Below are positions 33,634-42,305 of a stretch of DNA of 42,305 nt, piece after piece. Numbering within the stretch: position 1 is the stretch's first letter; the number at the start of each line of letters is the position of its first letter. This DNA is from Gammaproteobacteria bacterium. Its GTDB lineage: Bacteria > Pseudomonadota > Gammaproteobacteria > S012-40. The notes beneath the pieces are model-generated. The model did no database searches and was not told the origin of the DNA. It saw only the letters and a program-made list of their open reading frames with translations. Location: NCBI GenBank assembly GCA_029864945.1, contig JAOTSL010000001.1:1-42305 (forward strand), given 5' to 3'. Made by a program: the position numbers and the translations under genes.

Positions 33634-34329
33634 TTATAAACTTATTGGGGAGAAACGATAACCCGAACCACGAACCGTTTGCACCATGTGATCATGGCCA
33701 TCTGCCTCCAATGCTTTTCTCAACCGGCGAATGTGCACGTCTACGGTTCTTTCCTCGACATATACATCATTTCCCCAAACATTATCCAATAACTGAGTGC
33801 GAGAAAAAACCCGCTCTGGATGCGACATGAAAAAATGTAACAATTTAAACTCAATCGGACCAACATTAACCGGTTTTTGATTGCTGCTTACCCTGTGACT
33901 TTTTTCGTTAAGTACCAGTCCATCATATTCCAGAACTTCCTCGGTCACTTTATTACTGCTAACTCGCCTTAATACCGCGTTAATTCGGGCAATTAGCTCC
34001 CGAGGGGAAAATGGTTTGGTCAAATAGTCATCGGCGCCTGCGTTCAAGCCCTGAATTTTATCATCCTCTTCCGCTTTAGCTGTGAGCATAATGATCGGAA
34101 TGTGTTTGTATTCCGCTTCCTTTTTTAAACGACTACATAACTCCACGCCGCTTATTCCAGGCAACATCCAGTCTAGTATCAACAGATCAATACTATTTTC
34201 AGAAATACACACCATTGCCTCTTGTGTGTTTTCTGCCTGAATAACCTCAAAGCCTGCGTCTTGCAATACAAACAGCAACATTTGCCTGATAGCAAACTCA
34301 TCTTCAACTAATAGTACTTTTTGCACCAT
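33634..34329 (-). CDS. phoB: phosphate regulon response regulator PhoB
   Basis: A 231-residue protein of the OmpR/PhoB type. The receiver domain has the acidic pocket EDE near residues 9-11, phospho-acceptor Asp53 in LLILDWMLPG, and Lys in LTKPFSPREL. The C-terminal winged helix carries the PhoB-type ending HPERVFSRTQLLDNVWG and RTVDVHIRRLRKAL. It binds Pho boxes such as those before pstS and pstC. A Pho box with a well-spaced -10 lies directly upstream, so phoBR is probably autoactivated. Confidence 0.97.
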   Translation of the reverse strand: MVQKVLLVEDEFAIRQMLLFVLQDAGFEVIQAENTQEAMVCISENSIDLLILDWMLPGISGVELCSRLKKEAEYKHIPIIMLTAKAEEDDKIQGLNAGADDYLTKPFSPRELIARINAVLRRVSSNKVTEEVLEYDGLVLNEKSHRVSSNQKPVNVGPIEFKLLHFFMSHPERVFSRTQLLDNVWGNDVYVEERTVDVHIRRLRKALEADGHDHMVQTVRGSGYRFSPISL

Positions 34330-34361
34330 TTTAGTAATCTTTTTTTATGAATCAAGTAACT

Positions 34362-34395
34362 ATTAAAACGGAATAATATGACAAAATTGTTACAA
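34362..34395 (-). promoter_or_regulatory. Pho box and promoter of phoB
   Basis: On the minus strand TTGTAAC-AATT-TTGTCAT (34395-34378) fits the Pho box pattern of two 7-mers with a 4-base spacer. TTTAAT at 34367-34362 is a good -10 at the standard 10-bp distance. The leader to the phoB ATG at 34329 would be about 25 bases. Confidence 0.8.
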
Positions 34396-34619
34396 TATTA
34401 ATCAAAGTGCCATATTTCTGAAACAATAGTTGATTATAAGCATAAATATGTGTAATCAAAGGTTTATTAACGGCTTAGAGCATAGCAACATTAAACTGCA
34501 TCATATTAAATAAATAGTGGGTAAAAACAAGGTAACATAAAGAAAAAGTGCTGCTAATGCTCTCAAAATACCTTAATCTGAGACTCGCAATAAATCATCC
34601 CCTACATAAAGACACTCAA

Positions 34620-37538
34620 ATGAAACTATTTCAAAACCTTTTCACGCCAAAATGGAAAAATAAAAATTCCGATACCCGAAAACAGGCCCTAATCCAATTG
34701 AGCCACGATGATAATCAGGCCATATTTTCCGAAGTCGTAAATAACGATACTGTTTCTGAGTTACGCCTATTAGCCGTTAAGCGTATCAATAGCCTCGACG
34801 AGCTGGTTAATATTGCCACCCACAATAGCGACGATAATGTACGTGACCTGGCCTATAGATTAAGCAGCCAAATTCTAGCTGGAATATCCGACAGCAAACG
34901 CAAAGAAATCATTAATGAGTCAAGCCGAATTGAAAAAATACGACTAATCGAAGACCAAAAAAGTCTGGAATTCATCGCAGAAAAAGGCGATACATCAGCA
35001 ATTAGGTTAGCCGCTATTAGTAAAGTTTCCCGGGAATCATTACTGGGTGACTTGGCTATTAACGACGAAGATCCTCAAATCAGGCAACACGTTGCTGAAA
35101 AACTTCATCAAAAATCCACGCTAGATCGCGTACTAAAGGCCATTAAAAACAAAGATAAACATATAAGCAAAATTATAAAAACCAAACTCGAACAAATAAT
35201 AGCCGATGAACAACGGCCTAAGTTAGTTTTAGCTAAGCAGAAAGCACTATCGCTAAGTATGGAGCAGCTTGGTAAAAAAGGGCTTTGGGAGCGGGATAAA
35301 ACCCAGTTTGATCATCTAATGGAACAATGGAAGGAACTTGCCAATGACAACCAGCTCGATTTACAGGCTAGATTCGACACCGCGACCACTCAATTTCAAG
35401 AAAATTACAATAACTACCTAGAAAGAAATGAGGCTCGCCTCAAACAAGAAGCCGCGTTATTACCGATTAAACAGGCAAAACAATCATTAATAGATCAGCT
35501 CAAACAACTATTGCTCTCACTTTCATCCGCGGATAGTAATGCGACTGAATTAAGCCAGCAGCTCCACACCTTAGACCACGATTGGCACTCAATTGAAAAA
35601 TTGCCCGATGATATTGAGCAGGACTTTGGCAATCAATTTCAAGATGTCATAAAGAGCATCAAGAACGGAATCAAACGTTTACAGTCTGCTGCGCAGGCCG
35701 GTACAAGCTTGCAGGCACTACACGATCAAATTACGCAATTATTGAAGCAACGGAACAAACTCAAGCAAAACAAAATTACTGGCTTTGATCAAAAATTAAA
35801 TGCGATACAAACCGATGACCCTACCTTATTACAGCTTAAAACTGACATAAAGGATTTAATTAAAACCGCAGAAAGCATCGTTGAACGAAATGAGTCAAAA
35901 TCGAATGAATTATTTGTACTCACCGAAAATCTACTTGCGACTATGGATAACCATATAAGTAATGGCGAGATTAAAAGTGCAAATGATTCGCAAAAAATAA
36001 TTCTAGCCAATATTAAACAGCTGGATAAGCTGGGCCATAATAATTTAAATAAATTAAAAGCACAGTCATCCGAGATATCTTCAAAGCTATTTGAATTGAA
36101 CAAATGGCGCAGCTGGGCAAACACACCACAAAAAGAACGCCTGATCAACGAAATCGAAGCGCTGATTGATAGCGATACCGCGCCCAAAGAAGTGGCTTTC
36201 CTGGTTAGTAAAGCCAGAAAAGAATGGCAACAACTAGGACCATCAGAACCAGATAGTTCACAGGAATTGTGGGAACGATTTAGCAAAGCGTGTGATACAG
36301 CATACGAACCCTGTAAAGCGGTGTTTGATGATGAGGCTAAGATCAGGGAAGACAATTACACAAAGCGAGTTACCTTTCTTGATGACCTAGAAACGTTTAT
36401 AGATAATGCTAACTGGGATAAAGTCGATTGGTCAAAAGTTGAAAACTTACATCAACAATCACGTATCGAATGGCAAAATCTTGGCCTTGTTGATAAAAAC
36501 AAGCGGAAAACTATTAACTCTCGATTCAATAACGCACAAGATAAATTGAGAGCACATCTCATTTCTGAATGGTCAAAAAATCAGAAACTAAAAGAAGATA
36601 TTGTAGAAAAATCACGCGCGCTTATCGAGCACGAAGATCTGAACACAGCAATCCATTCAGCTAAAAATTTACAAGCACAGTGGAAAAATATCGGCCGCGT
36701 TCAACATCAGGTCGAACGGAAATTATGGGCTGAGCTAAGAGACAGCTGCGATAAAATATTTGCCCGACGCGACTCAGCTAAACAACAAAAGCAAGCAGAT
36801 GACAAAGAGCTCATCTTGCAAAAAGAAACGTTATGCATGCAACTTGAAACACTTTGCAATGCCCCTGCTATACAGATAGCAGATAATCGCGAGGCAATTT
36901 TTCAGATTAAAAAAACGGTATCTGCCCTTCCTTCTTCCAATGAAAATCTAGATAAAGAGATAAAAGCACGTATCAGTCAAGCTTTGCATATTTTTGAAAT
37001 TAAGCAAGATGCCTCTTCCAGAATAAACCAGATCAATTCTTTATCCGTACTCAAGTCGAAAATTGAACTCGTTCAAGAATTGGAAAAATCTGTCGAAACT
37101 AACGCAGCTATCGACTGGGATGTCGCCACATCTCAATACAGTCTGTTAGGTAATGTTGCAGACGATCATTGGAATACGATAATTGATCGCCGCTTCAATA
37201 CACTGCGTGATGAAATGGACAGCACACGGTTAAGCGAACTAGCAAATAGTAATTTATCAATAATTCGCACGTCGACTATTCAGCTCGAAATTATTGCGGA
37301 AATTGATACACCTGAGTCGAATTCGTCTGAACGTTTAAAAATACAGACCCAACGTTTAAATGATAAATTAAATAATCATACAGATGAAAATCAGTGGGAC
37401 GCGTTTATCAATACCGAGACAAACTGGTTGCTCACAGGCCCCTTGCCGGCAACTGAACTACAGTCTTACAAAGATAGACATGCCGCTGTAATCAATGAGT
37501 TAAAAACTCAATATTCCGAAGAACTAGAAAACTATTAA
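34620..37538 (+). CDS. DUF349 domain-containing protein
   Basis: 972 residues from the ATG at 34620, preferred because the family begins with a LFxPKW motif (MKLFQNLFTPKWKNKNSD). A GTG at 34548 would add 24 residues. The N-terminal part (to about residue 200) has HEAT-like helical pairs (VRDLAYRLSSQI, IRLAAISKVSRESLL). The rest is helical with at least four DUF349 repeats marked by W..lG patterns: KARKEWQQLGPSEPDSSQEL, SRIEWQNLGLVDKNKRKTI, LQAQWKNIGRVQHQVERKL, and one near residue 240. It is soluble and largely coiled coil. The function of DUF349 proteins is not settled. It is 25 bp upstream of the Rieske gene and probably co-transcribed. Confidence 0.88.
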   Translation: MKLFQNLFTPKWKNKNSDTRKQALIQLSHDDNQAIFSEVVNNDTVSELRLLAVKRINSLDELVNIATHNSDDNVRDLAYRLSSQILAGISDSKRKEIINESSRIEKIRLIEDQKSLEFIAEKGDTSAIRLAAISKVSRESLLGDLAINDEDPQIRQHVAEKLHQKSTLDRVLKAIKNKDKHISKIIKTKLEQIIADEQRPKLVLAKQKALSLSMEQLGKKGLWERDKTQFDHLMEQWKELANDNQLDLQARFDTATTQFQENYNNYLERNEARLKQEAALLPIKQAKQSLIDQLKQLLLSLSSADSNATELSQQLHTLDHDWHSIEKLPDDIEQDFGNQFQDVIKSIKNGIKRLQSAAQAGTSLQALHDQITQLLKQRNKLKQNKITGFDQKLNAIQTDDPTLLQLKTDIKDLIKTAESIVERNESKSNELFVLTENLLATMDNHISNGEIKSANDSQKIILANIKQLDKLGHNNLNKLKAQSSEISSKLFELNKWRSWANTPQKERLINEIEALIDSDTAPKEVAFLVSKARKEWQQLGPSEPDSSQELWERFSKACDTAYEPCKAVFDDEAKIREDNYTKRVTFLDDLETFIDNANWDKVDWSKVENLHQQSRIEWQNLGLVDKNKRKTINSRFNNAQDKLRAHLISEWSKNQKLKEDIVEKSRALIEHEDLNTAIHSAKNLQAQWKNIGRVQHQVERKLWAELRDSCDKIFARRDSAKQQKQADDKELILQKETLCMQLETLCNAPAIQIADNREAIFQIKKTVSALPSSNENLDKEIKARISQALHIFEIKQDASSRINQINSLSVLKSKIELVQELEKSVETNAAIDWDVATSQYSLLGNVADDHWNTIIDRRFNTLRDEMDSTRLSELANSNLSIIRTSTIQLEIIAEIDTPESNSSERLKIQTQRLNDKLNNHTDENQWDAFINTETNWLLTGPLPATELQSYKDRHAAVINELKTQYSEELENY

Positions 37539-37562
37539 AATCCAACATTAGAGGGAAGCAAT

Positions 37563-37910
37563 ATGGGATACGAATTTATATGTCCAGAAGGATCAATTGC
37601 GGAAGGTGAAAAAAAGGCCTTTGAAATCGCCAATAAAAAAATTCTGCTTATTCAAACCACCGAAGGCTTATTTGCCACACAAGCAAAATGCCCTCATTTA
37701 GGTGCTCCTCTTGAAAAAGGCGTATTACTGGATGACAACACACTGCAGTGTAAATATCACCGAGCTGAATTTAATATTAAAACCGGCAAGGCGGAGCAAT
37801 GGGCTTGTTTTCCACCTGGTATCCAGGCACTAAATTTCTTTCGTGGCGAGAAAAATTTAGCCACCTATGAAACAAAAGTTGAAGATGGAAAAATCTTAGT
37901 TTTAATTTAA
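37563..37910 (+). CDS. Rieske-type [2Fe-2S] ferredoxin-like protein
   Basis: A 115-residue protein. The Rieske ligands are in place: CPHLG (residues about 43-47) and CKYH (about 62-65), spaced as in small Rieske ferredoxins of dioxygenase type, without the disulfide cysteines of the bc1 type. There is no signal peptide or membrane anchor, so it is a cytosolic electron carrier or sensor. A GAGGG site lies just upstream. No oxygenase or reductase partner is encoded nearby. Confidence 0.9.
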   Translation: MGYEFICPEGSIAEGEKKAFEIANKKILLIQTTEGLFATQAKCPHLGAPLEKGVLLDDNTLQCKYHRAEFNIKTGKAEQWACFPPGIQALNFFRGEKNLATYETKVEDGKILVLI

Positions 37911-37919
37911 TTCAGACTC

Positions 37920-37999
37920 ATCGTTATCTGGTCTTTAAACTACGACCTTTAAGCCATAATCTTAAAGCCACGTTCCTAAGCCAAAGATCAGGTAACGAT
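37920..37999. repeat. 80-bp long-stem palindrome between convergent genes
   Basis: ATCGTTATCTGGTCTTT (37920-37936) pairs with AAAGATCAGGTAACGAT (37983-37999) with two mismatches. The 46-base loop holds three copies of a TAAGCC-like motif. It starts 10 bp after the Rieske stop. It could be a terminator-like RNA structure, a palindromic repeat or a small RNA; there is no T-run directly after the stem. Confidence 0.55.
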
Positions 38000-38072
38000 A
38001 TCACGTACGACCCACTAATTTTTGTGACATTTCCCATGCAATAAGGCCGATGTACTATATTGTAAAAGAAAC

Positions 38073-38780
38073 CTAAACCAACGCCCAAAGTGGAACCTTT
38101 GATGTAGCTTTCCGTAATGACTTATCAATTTCTTTATAACCGGGTATAAAGCTGGAAACAAATTTCCAATAACGCGGGGAATGATTCAGATGAACAGTAT
38201 GACACAACTCATGCACCATTAAATATTCAACCTGCTCAGGTTTTAAAAATAGTAAATTGCGATTTAAATTGATATTTTTTTTCGAAGAACAACTACCCCA
38301 ACGTGTTTTTTGGGCTTTAATAAAAACACGGTTATAGGGCAAATTAACATCATCACTTATTTTATCCAACATTTCAGGAAGTTCTAATTTTGCTATACGC
38401 TGAATGAATTTTTGCAGCTGATTTCGTTTCTCTTCGTCACAATCAAAAAACACATTGACCACACTATCTTTTATTGTGAATTTGTTATGTTCCGAATCAG
38501 GGAGGTATCTAACGTGATAGGTTTGTTCTAACAGAGGGAAGTAAATTTCACCTGGCGGGTCAATAGATGATGTCTCGTCTTGCTTATGATCCGCAAGAAT
38601 TCTATTTGTATGTCGCTCTATCCACAAGATATTGCTTTGGACAAAACTATCAATTTCGGCTTTGGTAACTTTGGGTGGTGATACCACTTCAACCTGAGCC
38701 AAACGATTAATTTTTATGTGCAAGCGTTTAGCACGTGTACTTATTCTAATTGTATAAGTGATTAATACCTGATCTAGCAT
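38073..38780 (-). CDS. YgjP-like (DUF45) zinc metallopeptidase
   Basis: A 235-residue protein. It has the M48/DUF45 signature: TRWGSCSSKKNINLN, then the zinc-binding HELCHTVHLNHSPRYW (HExxH plus a downstream His). The N-terminal part (ISTRAKRLHIKINRLAQVEV) is typical of the YgjP/WLM family. It is a soluble cytoplasmic putative protease; substrates are unknown. It stands alone, separated by 144 bp from the gene upstream on the same strand. Confidence 0.88.
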   Translation of the reverse strand: MLDQVLITYTIRISTRAKRLHIKINRLAQVEVVSPPKVTKAEIDSFVQSNILWIERHTNRILADHKQDETSSIDPPGEIYFPLLEQTYHVRYLPDSEHNKFTIKDSVVNVFFDCDEEKRNQLQKFIQRIAKLELPEMLDKISDDVNLPYNRVFIKAQKTRWGSCSSKKNINLNRNLLFLKPEQVEYLMVHELCHTVHLNHSPRYWKFVSSFIPGYKEIDKSLRKATSKVPLWALV

Positions 38781-38924
38781 CTTTGAATCCGGCTAATACA
38801 CTAAATAAACAAGAGAGAAAGCCGTGTGTCAGGTGTTAACACGCCGACATTACCACGGAATTCATTAGAGGTTTCTTCAACGGAGTACCAAAAGTACTTA
38901 GTTTTAAACTAAATTTGAGGCGCT
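38781..38924. other. intergenic region with short palindromes
   Basis: A 144-bp gap with GTGTTAACAC (perfect 10-bp palindrome), AGTAC-caaa-aGTACT and TTAGTTTTAAACTAA. No gene was seen. The promoter of the YgjP-type gene should lie here. Confidence 0.3.
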
Positions 38925-39515
38925 TTAAGCGTTAGACATTTTCCCAAAATTCTCTAAAACACTTTCTGCAATTACGGTAGAAAACTGACGAGCTTCAGTA
39001 TCAATAAGCAATTGATTTAACTTGACCACTGCTTCGGTGTAATCCTCTATATCTAGTTCGGCAATTTTACCTTCCCGAGACTTGGCCAGTGCTTTTTTTG
39101 TGCTCATATCCTCGATACCAATGATGTCCATCAGGGGAGAAAATTTCCACAGCAGCCCCTTACCCTCTTCAATATCATTCATATATTCGCGGACATCTTG
39201 TCGAATAGGGTATTCCATACGATTTTTTGCTATTTGCCATGCAAACACACCTAAAATAGTCGTTGGTAACATCAATATCCAGACGAGTTTTGCAAAGCTC
39301 TCCAGCGGTAATAGGTTCTTTCCCATCGCGGTATAAGCTAACGCAAAACCAATAATGTAAAGTAACGTTGCAACGCCCAACCCGACTAACGCTGATTTTG
39401 GCTTAAGTGGAATACTGCGTTTTTTGTAATCCAGCTTTTCCAGATCAAATGCTCGCTCAAACAAGCGTACAACTTCTTTTTTTACATTTCTTTTATTTTT
39501 AGGTTTTACAGCCAT
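38925..39515 (-). CDS. two-segment inner-membrane protein of the bat operon, unknown
   Basis: A 196-residue protein. A basic N-terminal region (MAVKPKNKRNVKKEVVRL), two membrane segments (about residues 42-65 and 75-98), then a soluble helical C-terminal domain facing, by the positive-inside rule, the cytoplasm. No family was recognised. It follows batD by 10 bp on the same strand and so belongs to the Bat transcript; a role in that pathway is inference. AAGAGA upstream of the ATG could be the ribosome site. Confidence 0.65.
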   Translation of the reverse strand: MAVKPKNKRNVKKEVVRLFERAFDLEKLDYKKRSIPLKPKSALVGLGVATLLYIIGFALAYTAMGKNLLPLESFAKLVWILMLPTTILGVFAWQIAKNRMEYPIRQDVREYMNDIEEGKGLLWKFSPLMDIIGIEDMSTKKALAKSREGKIAELDIEDYTEAVVKLNQLLIDTEARQFSTVIAESVLENFGKMSNA

Positions 39516-39525
39516 AACTATTCTC

Positions 39526-41244
39526 TTATTGTGGGTACAAGCTTGGTAAGGATCTTATCTTGCCTTCTTTATAATTCCGAGGTTTTTTTAATTTTTGGCC
39601 AACTACCGACCAAAACACCTCACCATTCCAGGCTGAATCGACATGTGAATATAACACTTCATCCAGCTCGATTACGGCTTGTATAACATTTGGGTCTTGT
39701 AAGCGCTCACCAACTGATAACAAACTTCGGGTTTTATTTTCCGGCCAAGCCGCGCCCCCCCAGGCAAGTAATGCCGATTTTGCTTCACTAGCGTTATTAT
39801 TTTTGCATGCAGTATCAAGGCGTTTTCTCGCTTCATTCAATGACTCTGAGTCATTGCTTGTACCTTGCTCAGCATCATATTTAACTTTGGTTTTTTTCAT
39901 CTGGTAAAGCCACGCAATGACTGTAATAAGCCACCCGAAACCCAAGGCAAGCGCCATAATCTGCCAAAAACCCGAGTCACCTACAGGCTGCACATTTACA
40001 ATGCTATTGTCCTGCGTGCCATTCTGTATAGAATCAGAATTATTCATTATCTGCGTTGGTTGATTTCCCGCAACAGATGCGGATGCAGGCGCAACATCAA
40101 TAACTCTTGATGGAATGGTTACCAGTTGCTCTTTATCCAGCACAGTGTCCCACCAGGATAATCGCAGTTCAGGTAAAACGAGTTTTCCGCTGGTTGTAGG
40201 AATAATGGCGAACTTCTCTTCCCGAATACCAACTAATGATCCATCACTTACACCTGTTTCCACTTTTGGCTGATCTACATATTGCTTAATACCATCACTT
40301 GGTAAATCCTTAAATTCCGGTAATTGAGCGCCCGTTTGTCCTACTGCCTGAATTTTTATGGTCCGTGTAATTGGCTCACCTACTTTAAATTGGGGTGGCT
40401 CTACCGACCACGACTCCCCCAGAACAACACGTTTTGCCGGTAACCAGTTTTCGCCGGTGAAAGTAGTGGGCTGCGGTAGTACATCCAATGTTAGTGCGTC
40501 ACTTTTTATCTGCACCCGCCTTGTGCGCTGTTGTTGCTGAAAAAACCTATTAAATGGATCGTTTGCCTGCTGGCCAGATGATTGGGTAGCCAGTACTTGC
40601 CCGTCAAACACAGTAGGCGGTATTACCATACTGCCACTTTTTTGCGGAAACAATGCAAACTGTCGTTCAGTTACGTGGTAACGACGTTGGTTTCTGGTCG
40701 TTTGAAACGTAACATCTTCTCCCATCCTTTCCACAACGGCTGTATTAATTTCCGGTTCGGTCAAAGACCCTTCACGAATTTCCACGGCGCGAAATAACCG
40801 GGCAATATAAATAACTTGTGACTGAACATAAGGTGAGTTGCTATCAAGTGAAACTTCCAAAAAAATATCAGCGCCTTGTGCTGCATTTAGCACCTTGGCT
40901 TTAACTACTTCAATTCGAATTGGCTGAGTTTTTTCTTTGCCTACTGTTATCGAAGGAATGACAGAAACACCGGTATTTTTTGGTGACAATGTAATTAACC
41001 ATTCTTTTAGGCTACTCATGGTGCCATTTATAAAGCTAACTTTACTACTGCGTGATGTACCCAATATATTGAAAAAAGGTTCAAGCACATCCAGCTCAGG
41101 GGTACTGTCATCCGATTGAATAGTTAATAAGAATGTTTCACCTTGTTCAATTGTTACCCTATCAACTGTTGCACTTACTTTTGCAAATGCCGGAATTGAG
41201 AATAGCAGAAATAGTACTAAAAAAATAAAATGTCGGATCACCAC
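39526..41244 (-). CDS. batD: BatD family protein
   Basis: A 572-residue protein with a signal peptide (cleavage near AFA-KVSA, residue 22). A large periplasmic part of Ig-like beta domains follows (VDRVTIEQGETFLLTIQSDD at the start, then VSLDSNSPYVQSQVIYIARLFRAV and RRYHVTERQFALFPQKSG, both typical of BatD). There is one membrane segment at about 427-447 and a helical cytoplasmic tail. Bat proteins form an inner-membrane system linked to MoxR ATPases and stress tolerance; details are unclear. It overlaps the upstream BatB/C stop by 7 bp. Confidence 0.9.
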   Translation of the reverse strand: MVIRHFIFLVLFLLFSIPAFAKVSATVDRVTIEQGETFLLTIQSDDSTPELDVLEPFFNILGTSRSSKVSFINGTMSSLKEWLITLSPKNTGVSVIPSITVGKEKTQPIRIEVVKAKVLNAAQGADIFLEVSLDSNSPYVQSQVIYIARLFRAVEIREGSLTEPEINTAVVERMGEDVTFQTTRNQRRYHVTERQFALFPQKSGSMVIPPTVFDGQVLATQSSGQQANDPFNRFFQQQQRTRRVQIKSDALTLDVLPQPTTFTGENWLPAKRVVLGESWSVEPPQFKVGEPITRTIKIQAVGQTGAQLPEFKDLPSDGIKQYVDQPKVETGVSDGSLVGIREEKFAIIPTTSGKLVLPELRLSWWDTVLDKEQLVTIPSRVIDVAPASASVAGNQPTQIMNNSDSIQNGTQDNSIVNVQPVGDSGFWQIMALALGFGWLITVIAWLYQMKKTKVKYDAEQGTSNDSESLNEARKRLDTACKNNNASEAKSALLAWGGAAWPENKTRSLLSVGERLQDPNVIQAVIELDEVLYSHVDSAWNGEVFWSVVGQKLKKPRNYKEGKIRSLPSLYPQ

Positions 41245-42305
41245 TGATTCTCCGTTGTTGGTCTTTGCCTTTGTCTGTCACGTATATTTTGACGACGCAT
41301 TTTTTCTCTTAACAAACCACCTGGATCGTCAGGTATACGTCTTAACCATTGCTCCGTTGCCTGTTCTATTTCCTTTTGTTCTGGGGTTTTATTATCTTCA
41401 ATTTCTTTTTGTTCCTGAGCCTTTTGCTCTTCCGATTTTTCTGCTTCTTTTTGCTCATCGGTCTTATTTTGTTGCTGCTCTTCTTTCTTCTGCTCTTCTT
41501 TCTTCTGTTTTTCTTTGTCCTGACTTTCTTTATCCTGCGCTTCTTTTTGATCAGCGTCTTGAGAGTCTTGTGACTGATCAGACTCTTTTTGATCAGATTC
41601 AGATTTATTTTTATCCTTCTGATCCGATTTCTCATCACTATCTTTATCGGAATCTTTATTTTCATCCGACTTTTGCTCTTGATCTGACTCCTGCTCATCA
41701 ATAAGCTTTTGAACTAATGTTTTATTAAACTCAGCATCTTTGTGTTTGGGGTCACGCTCTAACGTGTTGTTGTAAGCGTCTATCGCTTCCTTAAATTTCC
41801 CCTGCCGAGCGAGTGAATTACCGAGGTTATAATAAGACTCAGCAGTATCAGATTTTAAAAATTGTTCCCCTGCTTTTTCAAAATCGCCATTTTTATATTG
41901 AGCGACACCTTTCCATTGGGGGTTTTCAAATAATTCCGATGCGTCTTTAGCATTACCTTCATTCAACTCTTTTTGTGCCTGTTGATTTTTATTTACCCAT
42001 AGGTCTTCCCAACTTAATGCATACGCATCTTGGGGCGGCACCATGATAGAGAGAACTAATACTGTACCAAGCCAACCTCGCCTAAAACCGAGAGCAGCAA
42101 AAGGTAGCGCTAATAATAAAAACAAATGCCCTTGGTCACGCCACAGATCAACCTCCCTTACAAACGGATTATCTTTATTTAGTTCTTTATTTATATCCAT
42201 TTTATGTAAACGTTCTATATCTGTGTTGTTAACCGTTATGTCGGAGTAAACTCCAGCACCAGCCAACGCCAATGACTTTAACTCACTTCTATTAATTTTA
42301 GGGAT
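41238..42305 (-). CDS. BatB/BatC-type VWA-TPR protein, 5'-truncated by window edge
   Basis: The frame is open to the right window edge, so only the last 355 residues are seen; the VWA domain would lie outside. It begins with the end of that domain (ALAGAGVYSDITVNNTD), then a membrane segment (LFLLLALPFAALGF), TPR repeats (SYYNLGNSLARQGKFKEAI and DAYNNTLERDPKHKDAEF), and a long low-complexity stretch rich in Lys, Asp, Glu, Gln and Ser. The C-terminal motif is EQWLRRIPDDPGGLLREKM. The TPR domain is the BatC part. An internal TTG at 42272 is not a real start. It overlaps batD. Confidence 0.88.
   Translation of the reverse strand: MPKINRSELKSLALAGAGVYSDITVNNTDIERLHKMDINKELNKDNPFVREVDLWRDQGHLFLLLALPFAALGFRRGWLGTVLVLSIMVPPQDAYALSWEDLWVNKNQQAQKELNEGNAKDASELFENPQWKGVAQYKNGDFEKAGEQFLKSDTAESYYNLGNSLARQGKFKEAIDAYNNTLERDPKHKDAEFNKTLVQKLIDEQESDQEQKSDENKDSDKDSDEKSDQKDKNKSESDQKESDQSQDSQDADQKEAQDKESQDKEKQKKEEQKKEEQQQNKTDEQKEAEKSEEQKAQEQKEIEDNKTPEQKEIEQATEQWLRRIPDDPGGLLREKMRRQNIRDRQRQRPTTENQW

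Noticed and set aside
41255..41704. plus- and minus-strand frames over the Lys/Glu/Gln-rich BatB/C tail
   Set aside because: They are by-products of the low-complexity coding sequence, e.g. poly-Leu/Phe on the other strand.

Overview
The window comes from the chromosome of an AT-rich gammaproteobacterium. The evidence is the long forms of PstC and PstA, a PhoB/PhoR system with classical Pho boxes, a BatB/C-BatD locus, a DUF349 protein and a RAYT-type transposase remnant. The genus cannot be told from the sequence. About 36 protein-coding genes or gene parts are supported. No rRNA, tRNA or CRISPR array was seen.

Layout. 1-4.3 kb: the end of a HAMP-GGDEF diguanylate cyclase, a DUF2892 membrane protein, a Crp/Fnr-type regulator, a DUF2007/zinc-ribbon protein and a TraB/PrgY-type membrane protein. 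4.3-8.8 kb: an overlapping minus-strand operon (small unknown protein, beta-helix/FnIII protein with a CFIATAA-type C-terminal sorting module, outer-membrane beta-barrel), next to a divergent secreted protein with about 12 Sel1 repeats. 8.8-21.9 kb: an accessory region with a YopT-like cysteine protease, repeats and miniature elements, a MarR / GFA / DUF4336 cluster, a truncated RAYT transposase, and an 8.1-kb gene for a 2696-residue lipoprotein. That protein joins Ig-like repeats, thrombospondin type 3 calcium repeats, a segment resembling the anthrax protective antigen (PA) pore-forming domain, and a PA14 domain. 21.9-34.4 kb: the phosphate regulon (GumN/TraB lipoprotein, phoU, pstB, pstA, pstC, arsC, pstS, a QueG-like ferredoxin, PhnA protein, phoR, phoB), with Pho boxes in front of pstC, pstS and phoB. 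34.5-42.3 kb: a DUF349 protein, a Rieske protein, a YgjP-type metallopeptidase, a membrane protein, BatD and the end of BatB/C.

The most interesting signal is in the accessory region. Two minus-strand genes, the YopT-like protease and the giant PA-like lipoprotein, are each flanked by related noncoding sequence: a repeat of about 80 bp (R1) about 150-160 bp past the stop codon, and a repeat of about 205 bp (R2) upstream of the start, in the same order and orientation. A PA-like translocation component and an intracellular-type protease effector are the two halves of an AB-type toxin, so shared flanks could mean co-regulation or cassette-like spread. The repeat arrangement is visible in the sequence and the domain similarities are judged from motifs. 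The functional pairing is inference. A (CTTTT)4 tract just upstream of the giant gene could allow phase variation.

Phosphate genes: PhoR/PhoB would sense and activate; PstSCAB imports phosphate; PhoU links transporter and kinase; ArsC probably reduces arsenate that enters through Pst. At pstC the predicted start site lies only a few bases before the ATG, which raises the question of a leaderless transcript or a later start.
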